Positions 1-9,800 of a DNA stretch of 64,000 nucleotides are shown here, one piece after another. Position 1 is the stretch's first letter; the number at the start of each line of letters is the position of its first letter. The DNA is taken from assembly GCF_043235035.1 (NCBI RefSeq), contig NZ_JAZAQF010000029.1, positions 1 to 64,000 of the forward strand, in the 5' to 3' direction. This stretch comes from CACIAM-69d sp001698445 (GTDB taxonomy: Bacteria; Cyanobacteriota; Cyanobacteriia; CACIAM-69d). The translations under genes were made by a program, and so were the position numbers. The notes under the pieces are model-generated. The model was not told the DNA's origin. It made no database searches and saw only the letters and a program-made list of their open reading frames with translations.

Positions 1-54
1 TCATCGATTTTGCAGAACAGAGCTTCTAGACTGAGCATGGCGGGGTTGGGCTGA

Positions 55-666
55 GTGTTGTTTTGGTTAATGCCTCAGCTTAACCAGCCCCGTCTTTCCT
101 TCGCTCCCCTTATCCCGAATTCACGTTTAGATAACAAAGCTTCCGTGGCAATTTTGCTGGATTTGGCAGAACGGCTATTGGCCCAGGAGGAGCCGCCGGC
201 CATGGATCTATATCTGGTTGCTTCCGCCAAGGAAGAGGTGGGAGCCTTAGGGGCCATGTACTTTGCGCAACAACAGAAGCTGGCGGCCCTGATTGCGTTG
301 GAAATTGCCCCGATCGCCCCGGAATACCCGATCGCCCCGGGGCCCGTGCCGGTGTTGCTGTCCCAGGATGCCTATGGGCTGTATGACGAAGACCTGAACC
401 GGGCGCTACAGGCGGCGGCCGAGCGATTGCACTTACCCATTCAATACGCCGTGATCAGCGGATTTGGCAGCGATGGTTCGATCGCCATGAAATTTGGCCA
501 TGTGCCCCGGGCCGCCTGCTTGGGCTTCCCCACCCAAAACACCCACGGTTACGAGATTGCCCACCTCAAGGCGATCGCCCGCTGCACGGACATTCTGATG
601 GAATTTGTGCAGCAACCTTTTCCACCGCCAGTCGAAAAGCCAGTCGAACAGGTGAACGCGCCCTAA
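55..666 (+). pseudogene. M42-family aminopeptidase, N-terminally truncated
   Basis: The 203 residues match the C-terminal half of M42 (FrvX/endoglucanase-type) metallo-aminopeptidases, which normally run to about 350 residues. Visible family marks are the metal-ligand Asp in LDNKASVAIL (D26), the KEEVGALGA Glu pair, ALEIAP where the family usually has an Asp, and the late ligand His in NTHGYE. The N-terminal part with the first ligand His and the PDZ-like insertion is missing. The GTG at 55 is preceded directly by an in-frame TGA (52-54), and all three forward frames are stopped within the first 60 bases (TGA 32, TAG 27). Either the gene is decayed or a frameshift lies at the window edge. Family assignment is fairly sure. 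Loss of activity is inferred from the missing half. Confidence 0.6.
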
Positions 667-712
667 GACCGATCACCAAATCGCCTGAAACCTTGATTCC
701 ACCGTTGCCAGA

Positions 713-750
713 TCGTTGTAACAAGGGGCTTAAGCCCCTTGTTACAACGA
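713..750. repeat. perfect 38-bp palindrome, AACAAGGGGCTTAAGCCCC family
   Basis: The two 19-base arms are exact reverse complements meeting at CTTAAG. It sits 47 bases after the M42 stop and 27 bases before the stop of the convergent gene. It can form a long hairpin in either transcript, so it may terminate both. Variants recur near 1251, 49790, 53541 and 53816, which marks it as a dispersed repeat. Confidence 0.85.
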
Positions 751-776
751 TGAGGGTTAAGCAATGACAACCAACC

Positions 777-1121
777 TTAAACCTGCTCTAGGTAATCATT
801 CAGGTCAGACATCAGGCGATCGAGCGCCGTTTCCAAACTGAGCCGAATGCGATCATCCCGCACGGTCAACAGCACCTTCGCCGCAAAGGGCGATGGCCAA
901 ATATTGGGGTTACAAAACACCTCTAAAAACACCTCTCCCGCATGTTGATAGTCCAAATTGGCTTGGGGCGTGGGGCGATCGCCGGGAGTCACCTGGGTGG
1001 CAGCCTTGATTCGATCGATCAACCCCTTCAATTCCGTTTGTAATTGCCGGGCCGCGGCGGGTGCATAACCAAAAGCAACGGAGCCAGTTTCTAAATTGAG
1101 GCGGCAGGTAGGCGTAGTCAT
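777..1121 (-). CDS. conserved hypothetical protein, cyanobacterial
   Basis: This is a 114-residue protein of unknown function. The open frame extends further upstream, but the extension has a Cys/Trp-rich, non-conserved look. The ATG at 1121 gives a natural N-terminus (MTTPTCRLNLETGS). It has no signal peptide, membrane segment or known catalytic motif. The middle is amphipathic (LQTELKGLIDRIK) and the end is a leucine-rich helix (LETALDRLMSDLNDYLEQ), so it may form helical pairs. It converges on the M42 remnant across the palindrome at 713-750. I recognise no named family. Its consistent codon use and HIP1 sites argue that it is real. Confidence 0.6.
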   Translation of the reverse strand: MTTPTCRLNLETGSVAFGYAPAAARQLQTELKGLIDRIKAATQVTPGDRPTPQANLDYQHAGEVFLEVFCNPNIWPSPFAAKVLLTVRDDRIRLSLETALDRLMSDLNDYLEQV

Positions 1122-1250
1122 CCACAAATTTCCTAAAAATAGCCACGTCGCTCCAAACGCAGAACAGCGGGGCCAAACCATGCCCAATGTCCAAAATTCA
1201 TGGCAGCGAATGATTAAGCAAATGACTAAGCTACTCACTGCCCAATCTTG

Positions 1251-1281
1251 AACAAGGGGGTTAAACCTTTTGTTACCACGA
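1251..1281. repeat. degenerate copy of the 713-750 palindrome family
   Basis: AACAAGGGGGTTAAACC followed by TTTTGTTACCACGA resembles the perfect palindrome but several arm positions no longer pair. It lies in the gene-free stretch 1122-1507 between divergent genes. Nothing else was recognised in that stretch, apart from AT-rich sequence suitable for promoters. Confidence 0.5.
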
Positions 1282-1507
1282 ATGTTCTAAGGTTTTTGTC
1301 AATTCTGGTGAACGAGAGTCAAGGTAAATTGCAACAAATCTAATCAAACTAACAAATCTATAGAATTCGCAAAATCCTCAGAAATTGGGGCGATCGGGCG
1401 ATTGCTCTGCATTCAACGATTGATTCAATGCTTTGGCCCCCAGCCCTCAATCCAAAGAAGTCTGGTTAGGATGGCGATTGACCAAGGTTGAAGACCCCCT
1501 TACAGCC

Positions 1508-2317
1508 ATGTTTTCGACTGTTTCAATCTCTCAAATTTCCCAACGCCTCCTTGGGGCAGCGCTGGGTTTGGTTTGCACGTTGTCGATCGGCCCCAATGCG
1601 GTGCAGGCGAACCCATCCCCCAAGGAGCGCTACAACGAGGCAATTCGGGATGCGGCGGTGGCAGAACCCGCCGAGCAGGTTTCGGAGCTGATTCCCCTCA
1701 CGCCGGATAATCCGAATTTGGTTTGGCATCCCGATCGCCAGCGATTGTTGATGGTGACCTGGAAGAGTCAAAGCTCGTTCGATCGCTTCATCAAACCCGC
1801 CACCAACAGTTCTAGCAACGAAAACCAACTGATTTGGGTCACGGCGGCTCCCCAGGTGCAACAGCTTTGTCGGCAATATCGCCAACAGAATCCCAACGCT
1901 ACCGAAGCGGATCTGAAACTGCGGCTCCAGCAATATTTGGGCTTGGATCCGGCCTGGAACTATGACGTGTTTGTGGAAATGTGGGTGGATGCGCGGGATT
2001 TGTTTCGCCCCTGTGCGGATCCGGAAGTGAGCGATCGCCAGTGCCAGGCGGATTTTCCCCAATCCCTGGCGGCGGACTTGCCGAAGGTGGCGGGCATCAC
2101 CCCCCGATCGGGCATTGCCAACTATCAAACCTTCTTCAAGGGGCTGTATTACCGCAGCATTCGCACCAATCTGCAACCCTTCACCGGCTTGGGCTACACC
2201 TACGATTGGGGCAACCCCAACAGCGAAGTGGGAGCCAGCGAATTTATCCTTGTGCCCGGTGCGGCCTACACAATCGAGCGGGCCGTGCCCACGGGGGATT
2301 ATTGCAAACCCGAATGA
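1508..2317 (+). CDS. secreted hypothetical protein
   Basis: About 269 residues. The frame opens at 1433, but the ATG at 1508 is preferred because it places a classical signal peptide at the N-terminus: polar start, hydrophobic LLGAALGLVCTLS, and a likely cleavage after AVQA (about residue 34). The mature part is soluble, with four cysteines in the second half (LCRQY, FRPCADP, RQCQAD, DYCKPE) that could form disulfides in the periplasm. The NPNLVWHPDRQRLLMVTW stretch suggests a beta-rich core. No catalytic motif or named domain was recognised. A short hairpin (CCCGAA/TTCGGG) overlaps the stop region and may stabilise the 3' end. The function is unknown. Confidence 0.65.
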   Translation: MFSTVSISQISQRLLGAALGLVCTLSIGPNAVQANPSPKERYNEAIRDAAVAEPAEQVSELIPLTPDNPNLVWHPDRQRLLMVTWKSQSSFDRFIKPATNSSSNENQLIWVTAAPQVQQLCRQYRQQNPNATEADLKLRLQQYLGLDPAWNYDVFVEMWVDARDLFRPCADPEVSDRQCQADFPQSLAADLPKVAGITPRSGIANYQTFFKGLYYRSIRTNLQPFTGLGYTYDWGNPNSEVGASEFILVPGAAYTIERAVPTGDYCKPE

Positions 2318-2709
2318 CGCATTTCGGGACTTGCTAGAAGCTCACAAATCATGACTAATCCTGAATAGGATGGGATGATCACGGAACCGCCTGAGGTCTC
2401 AAACCCAAAAACGAACCGGTTTGGGATGGGGGTTAGGCGGTCACCTTGCGCGATCGCCCGTTTGGCACAAGGCTTAGGATTCACAACGCAGAAGCAGGAC
2501 AAACTGAACAAGCAACCGGCCGAAAAGTTGCAACCAAAATGGGCCATGGGGGGTCTAAGCCTGGGGAATCGCCATCTCAGTCTTGGTCGGGTCTATTTTG
2601 TCGGGTCTGTCGGGTCTACGGAGCAGTCTCCTGATGACCACAGCATCCTCGGAAGGTTAGGGCAGGGCAGCTTTTTGGCGATCGACTCTGGTTTTTCTGA
2701 ACAATAACG
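2318..2709. other. intergenic, no supported gene
   Basis: The stretch holds an open frame of 110 codons (2375-2707) with no recognisable domain and a proline/glycine composition typical of random high-GC frames. It also holds a short CGGGTCTA-type direct repeat near 2588-2620. I see no promoter clear enough to report. Confidence 0.5.
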
Positions 2710-3858
2710 GTGAGTGACATGTTTCCATGGCCCCTAAGGATCGGCTCCTTGATCTTGATCGGCGCGGGGTTGACTTGGGTGGGTCTGAAGGGCCCGATCG
2801 GGCAATCGGCCCCTTCAGATTCCCCCGCTTTGGCCCAAGCGGCCGACTCGTCCACGCTCGCGCCGGCCGGCGGTGTCACCAGCATTCCGGCTCCGGAGCG
2901 CTCGATCGATGGTCACTTGGCCCAGAGAACGGCCACCGCCCTGTTGCGCCGCCCGATCGATTGCCAACTGGGCAAAGATTGCTTTGTGATGCTCTATCCC
3001 GACCACGACCCCAGCACGGGCGAGCGGGATTCCATGTGTCGGCACTTGACCTATGACGGTCACAACGGCACAGATTTTGCAATTCCCTTCTGGACTCCGC
3101 AAACGGCTGTGCCGGTGGTGGCCACGGCGGCGGGCACGGTGTCGGCCATGCGGGATGGTGTGCCCGATCGACGGCTCACTTCCCCGGAAGCGCGATCGAC
3201 CGTGGCGGGCATTGAGTGCGGCAACGGCGTAATGCTAGACCATGGCAACGGCTGGCAAACCCAGTATTGCCACATGAAACAGGGCAGCGTGCGGGTCAAA
3301 ATTGGCGATCGGGTGCAGGCTGGCAATCCCCTGGGTCTGGTGGGTCTATCGGGCATGACCACCTTTCCCCATGTGCATGTGACGGTGCGCAAGGATGGCA
3401 AGGAGGTGGATCCGCTGTTGGGGGGCGATCGGATTGCGGGCTGCGCGACGGGCAACAACACCAACACGGTTTGGAATGACGGGGCGCGCAACTATGTGGC
3501 CACGGGGCTAATTCGCAGCGGCTTTGCCCCCAAGCAACCGGTGGAGGATGAGCTGTGGCGCGGCGAGTTCCAAAGCAACCAAATTCCCGGCCAGGCGGAG
3601 GCGCTTACCTTTTGGGTTCATGCCTTTGGGGTGCAAAAGGGAGATGTGGAACATTTCAAGCTCTTGGCCCCCGATGGTTCGATCGTCACGGACTATCAAC
3701 GGCCGATCGACCAAGATCACAAGCAGTGGATTACCTACGTGGGCAAAGGCACTCGGCGATCGCCCCTGATGCCAGGCACTTGGACCGCTTCCTATCGGTT
3801 GATGCGGGGTAACCAAACCTTGATTCAGCTCGATCGCCAGCAGGCGGTGGTGCGCTAG
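2710..3858 (+). CDS. M23 family metallopeptidase, exported
   Basis: This 382-residue protein probably cleaves peptidoglycan cross-bridges or acts as an envelope endopeptidase. Residues 10-30 form an N-terminal membrane or signal segment (IGSLILIGAGLTWVGL). A low-complexity linker follows, then the M23 (LytM/peptidase) core at about 110-240. It keeps HNGTD (H118, D122), YCHMK (H188) and HVHVTV (H221, H223), so the zinc site looks intact. The last 140 residues (from about 250) are an extra beta-rich domain seen in some cyanobacterial M23 proteins. Its function is unknown. Start is GTG at 2710 or ATG at 2719; both keep the signal segment. Convergent with the large kinase downstream. Confidence 0.85.
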   Translation: MSDMFPWPLRIGSLILIGAGLTWVGLKGPIGQSAPSDSPALAQAADSSTLAPAGGVTSIPAPERSIDGHLAQRTATALLRRPIDCQLGKDCFVMLYPDHDPSTGERDSMCRHLTYDGHNGTDFAIPFWTPQTAVPVVATAAGTVSAMRDGVPDRRLTSPEARSTVAGIECGNGVMLDHGNGWQTQYCHMKQGSVRVKIGDRVQAGNPLGLVGLSGMTTFPHVHVTVRKDGKEVDPLLGGDRIAGCATGNNTNTVWNDGARNYVATGLIRSGFAPKQPVEDELWRGEFQSNQIPGQAEALTFWVHAFGVQKGDVEHFKLLAPDGSIVTDYQRPIDQDHKQWITYVGKGTRRSPLMPGTWTASYRLMRGNQTLIQLDRQQAVVR

Positions 3859-3887
3859 GCAGCCAGCCTTGGCCGGGACGAAGCCAC

Positions 3888-6800
3888 CTAGCTCGGAAAC
3901 TGGGGCAGCAGGTTTTGAATCGTGGTCACCAACTGACGCAGGCGCACCGGTTTCGTTAAATATTCATTGGCTCCGGCCGCCAAGCAGCGATCGCGATCGC
4001 CCTCCATGGCCAGCGCCGTGAGGGCCACGATCGGCAAGTTAGCGTATTGCGCATCTTGCCGCAGTAATTGCATCGCCTCCAGGCCGTCCATTCCCGGCAT
4101 TTGCACATCCATCAACACCAAATCGGGTTGTGATTGTTGCACTTGGGCGATCGCCTCTGCACCATTTCTGGCCAGAATCATCCGATATCCTTTGGCCGTT
4201 AAATAACTCACGATCGTGTTGATGTTGGCCTCTTGGTCTTCCGCCAACAAAATGCAGGGCGATCGGCCCCCATCCGTTGATTCAATTACCAGCGATGAAT
4301 CCAAATTGGCCGATGATTGATCATCGCCAGCCTCCGCGATCGTTCGACCAGGGTGATAGGGCAAATCGACCGTGAAGCAACTGCCACTTCCCACCTTGCT
4401 CGTGACCCCCACCCGACCACCGTGAAGTTCCACAATTCGCTTCACCAAAGCCAACCCCAGACCCGTTCCTTCGTATTGGCGATTAAGCGCACTATCAATT
4501 TGCACAAAGGGACGAAACAGCCGATCTAACTGATCCGCTGCAATCCCAATTCCCGTATCAATGACGGAAAACCGCAGCCAAGATTGAGACGACTGCGATT
4601 CTTGAACGGCGTAATTTTCCAGGGAAACCAACAGCGTCACATGCCCATTCTCCGGCGTGAACTTCACGGCATTATTCAGCAAATTAATCAGCACTTGCCG
4701 CATTCGCCGTTCATCTAACAATGCGTGGGGCAACTGACTGGGAATTTGAGTATCTACCTGAATATGTTTCTTCAGGGCCTGTTGCTTAATGAAGGTCAAA
4801 CTGGACTGGCAAAGGGGCACAATCGCCGTGGGTGCTTGATCCAACTCCAATTGCCCCGATTCAATTTTGGCCACATCCAAAATGTCATTAATCAGGGAGA
4901 GCAAATGGGAGCCGGTACGTTCGATCGTCCCCAAGGCTTTGAGCTGACTATCATTAATGGGGCCAAAAACCTGCTCCTGTAGCCCTTCGGTCATGCCCAA
5001 AATGGCATTCAAGGGCGTGCGTAATTCATGGCTCATGTTGGCCAAAAATTCATCTTTCAGGCGAGTAGCCCGAATTAATTCATCATTGGTGCGCTGTAGT
5101 TGTTCTTCGGCTTGGCGGCGCTGGCGATCGACCCGATAGCCCTCAATCAGGGTGCTACAGGTGACCAAAAATGGCTCTAGATAACCCACCATGCTCGACT
5201 CATAACCGCCGGGTCGGTTGGCAATTCCAATCATCCCCACCAATTGATTACCTTGATAGAATGGAATGCCTAAAAATGCCTGCAAGGGGGGGTGGCCGGG
5301 TGGTGTGCCGCCACTGCGGGGGTCGGTGCTGGGACTGTTGGCAATCACGGGTTTACCGGTCATGATCACAGCGCCAAAGAGCGTGTTCATGTTGGTAAAT
5401 TGCATTCCCGTTTCATAGTTATCTTCATAGAACTTTTGCGTATTTGCATCCCAAGCAATGTTGGTGACGCTGTGGGATTGCAGGAAGGGAACGCCTTTAA
5501 TTTTGAGAAAGCCTTCTTCGATCACGGCACTGCCATCGCCTCGAAATAGCGCTTCTCCAATGAAGCCATATTCACTTTCGGTCAGTTCTAATAAGCCATT
5601 CAGAAGGCCTTCAAAGATTGTTAGTCGATTGGCAGCCGTAATAAATTCCGTTTGGGCTTGGCTGATGGTGGAAAGCAGGAAGTTGCTATTTTTGAGGTCA
5701 ATTTCTGCTCGTTTGCGCGGGGTGATGTCAAAACGAACGGCTAAAAACCGAATCGGTTTCCCTGCGCGATCGAGAAACGGCACGATCGTGCTGTCCACCC
5801 AATAGAGCCGACCATCTTTCGTGCGGTTGCAAATTTCCCCGCGCCAAATTTGCCCCGCCAAAATGGTGTCCCACAAGTCCTTAAAGAAGGAGGCGGGATG
5901 GTGGCCAGACTTCACCAGTCGATGGGTTTTCCCAATCAATTCCTCGCGACTGTAGCCGGAAACCGCGATAAATCGATCGTTGACATAGGTCATGACCCCT
6001 TGGGCATCGGTAATCACCACAATCGCGGAGGCATCGAGTGCCAACTTAAAGGCGGTCAATTCCTGAAGCAGCCGTTCTCGCTCCAGTTCTGCTTGCTTGA
6101 GGGGGGTAATGTCTTCGGCAATGCCGGCAAGGCGATACACCTCTCCTTGGGTGTTGCAAATGGGAAACGCCCGATCGCGAATCCAACGCTGTTCCCCATC
6201 GGGCCGCAGGATCCGATATTCTTCGTCAAATTCGCCCGCTAACTGTTTGGGAAGGGCGGTTAAGACCCGATCGTGATCCAGGGGGTGAATGCTGGTGGCC
6301 CAACTGTCGGGGGTGATGTAGAGTTCTTCGCTGGGTTTGCCCCAAATCCGCTCGTAGGCGGGGCTGACATAGATTCGATTGGTGCGATTGAGATCCAAAA
6401 TCCAAAATACCGAATCAACGGCTTCGGCCAATTGGCGGAATTTTTCTTCGCTCTCGCGCAGAGCTTCTTCGGAGCGTTTGCGATCGCTGATGTCCACCAC
6501 CACGCAAACGCAGCTACCGGTTTCGGGCGCAATCATAGCCACGCCAATCAGCACCCACACCCAATGGCCATTCCGATGCACGTAGGCCTTTTCCCAAGGG
6601 GCGATCGCCTCGTGTTGCCGCAGGTGTTCAATGGCCGCGATGTCTTGCGCTCGATATTCGGACGGTGTGAGTTCGGCCCAGTTTAAGCGCCCGGCTTGCA
6701 GGTCCAGGCGATCGTAGCCCAGCATTTCCAAGAAGCAATCGTTGGCATCAACAATCAGCCCCTCAAAGTTGGTGAAGATGGTTCCCACCACGTTGGAGTC

Positions 6801-9800
6801 AAATACACGGCGGAATTTCTCTTCGCTTTGCCGCAGGGCCGCTTCGGCCTGTTTGCGATCGCTGATGTCATAGTTCACGCCGATCATGCTTTGGGGCTGG
6901 CCTTGGGCATCACAAAGCAGCTCGCCATAGGCCTTGATGTGGCGGACTGTGCCATCGGCAAGCATGACCCGAAACTCGGTGTCGTAACGGGCTTCACCGC
7001 GTGTGGCGGCATGGAGTAACTGTTCGGTGGCCGGTCGATCGTCCGGATGGACGGAACTGGCCCAAATGTCGTAGGGCAAGCGCTGATTTTGGCCAGGTTC
7101 CACGGGCGCAACCCCATACAGGCTGTACATCCGCTCATCCCAAACCAGGGTGTTGGCTCGAATATTCCATTGCCAACAGCCGATCGCGCCGGATTCCAGG
7201 GCAAGGGTGAGCCGTTGGGACAGGCCGGCCAATTGGCGTTCGGCATTTTTGCGATCGCGAATATCCCGAAAGATGCCTTGCACCAGTTGAGTTTGGCCCA
7301 CTTGCACGATCGAGCCGGTAATTTCCACCGGAATCGCTTGTCCATCGGCCCGCTGAATTTGGCCATTGGTGAGCTGACAGGAACCATCCGTAATCACCGT
7401 TTGGAAGGCTTGCACCATCTCCTCCTGGCAATCGATCGGGTGCAACTGGGATTGGTGCATCTGGATCAGTTGGGCGCGGTCATAGCCAAACAGTTCCTCC
7501 GCCTTGCGATTCACTTCCAGGATTTTCCCTTGGAGGTTGGCCACCACGATCGCATCACTTGCCCCCGCCATCAGGCCACGATAGCGAGCTTCCCGTTCCT
7601 GAAGTTGGGCTTCGGCGGCCTTGCGCTCCGTCACATCCCGCACCATCACCAGGGCCGCATCCGCATCACTGCCCACAATCCGCAATTCCTCATCCAGAAC
7701 CCGATCGCCCAGGATCCGCCGCTGTTCAATGACTTGCAGTTGGCCGGTTTCGATCGCCCGGTTCACCGCCTCTAAGACCGCCTCCAACTGATCAGCCGCC
7801 ACCCAATCGGCCAACTGGGAGAGGGTTGGGGTTTCCGCTGCCTCCAACGGACTGCCAGTCGTCTCGGCGCGGGAACGGCCCCAGGGGTGTTGCGCCTGGG
7901 TGAGGGTGCTGTAGTCCAAACATTGGCCCCGAGGGGTCACCCGCAGCAGGCGATCGGGAATGGCCGCCACCATCGCCCGAATCTGGGCTTCGCGAATTTG
8001 CAGCGTGGTGGTTCGCTTGGCCACCTTTCGTTCCAAAGACTGATTCAAATCCCGCAGTTGCCATTCCACCTGTTTGCGATCGCTGATGTTGCGCACCAAA
8101 ACCAACACCTCGTCATCGCGGTAGGGAACCACCCGCACTTCCTCAATCCGCAACACCTCATGGGTGGACAGATTTTGCTCATAAAACTGCACGGTTTTGG
8201 TGGCCAGGGCCCGCTGAATGGCTTTCATCCGCTTCTGGGCGGCCACCGGCGGCAGCAATTCCGACACATGCTTGCCGACCCAACTACTTAAATCGCCAAC
8301 CCGATCGAACTCAGGGTTGGCGACAAATTCCAGAAAAATCCCTTCAGCATTCAGCCGCACTAACAAATCCGGCAGCGCACTGACTAGGGCCCGTTGGTGT
8401 GCTTCCGCTTCCCGCAAAGCGGCCTCGGCCCGGCGACGCTCTTCCAACTCCGAGGCCAAGGCAGCATGGGATGTGGCCTGCTTGAGGGCAATGCCCACCT
8501 GCACCCCCAGGGCTTGCAGCAAGTCAATTTCCACCGCCTGCCAAAGTCGCGGGCGATCGTGCTCACTGGCCACCATCAACCCCCACAGGCGATCGCCCAC
8601 CAGCAAGGGCAAAATCAATTGGGCCCGCATCTGGAGACTGAGCAGCAAATCTCGATGGCAGTCCGATAACGGCGCAGTGGTGACATCCTCCAGCACCCGC
8701 ACTTGGCCCCGCCGAAAGGGATCCAAAAAAGCCGACCCCAAACAGGCATCTTGAACCCGTCGCCCTAACAGAGATTGATCGCGATCGCTCGGATCCGCCA
8801 GAGCCTCCGCGATCGTTGCGCCGCTGCAATCGTCCTCAAATTGATAAACAACCACCCGCGCACAGTTCAGCAACCGTTGCACTTGCTGCACCGTCGTTTC
8901 CAAAATGGTGTGCAAATCCAGGGCATTGTGAATTTGCGTGGCCACCTCCCGCAACAGCGCTTCCCGTTCCGCCTGTTGCCGCAGTTGGGCGGTGCGCTCG
9001 GCCACCTCTCGCTCCAGTTCCTGCGCTCGGCTTTCCAGCAGCGCCAATCGTTCTTGCTCCAACTGCGACACCTGGGTTTCCAGCACCGTCGCCAAGTTGT
9101 AGATTTCCAGCGGATTCAAGGCCTGTAGCAGGCGCGTTTGGCTGAGGATGCCCAGCAATTGCCCCTGGTCATTGGTGATCACCAATCGCCGAATCCAGCG
9201 ATCGGCCATCAACTGTTGCGCCTCCCACAGACTGGTGTGGGGACTGACACTAAACACCGGGCTGCTCATCACCAAATGGGCACTGGTTTGCTCCAAAGGC
9301 AACCCCAGGGCCTGAAATTGCACCATGTCTCGCTCCGTCACCAGGCCCACGGGCGGCCCACCCATCGGCTGTAGAGATGGCGCAGCGGCAAGATCGCCCT
9401 CAAGATCACCCTTAAGATCGTTCTCAAGATCGCTCTCTGATTTCGCCGCTGAATCATCGATCGCCCCGATCGCTGCTTGGGCCGGATCCACCAACACCAC
9501 GCAACTCACCTGGTTCTCACTCATTAATTGCGCCAATTCCAACAGAGAGGCGTGAGAGCTGGCCACCACGACCGATCGGCTCATCACTTCCTGGACTTGG
9601 CGCAACCGCAACAGGTCGATCGGGCGGGCCAACTGGCGCAAACTTTCCTGGGTAATTAGCCCCAACAGGCGATCAGCCTCATCCACCACCGGCAAGTGCC
9701 GAATTCGATGTTTCGTCAACAGATGAATGGTGGAAAACAAATCCGTAAACTCACTCTCCCGCAGCGTCACCAGTTCCCGCGTCATCACGGCGGTCACCGG

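Noticed and set aside
2375..2707. 110-codon open frame before the M23 gene
   Set aside because: No domain, no ribosome site, and a composition typical of chance frames in this genome.
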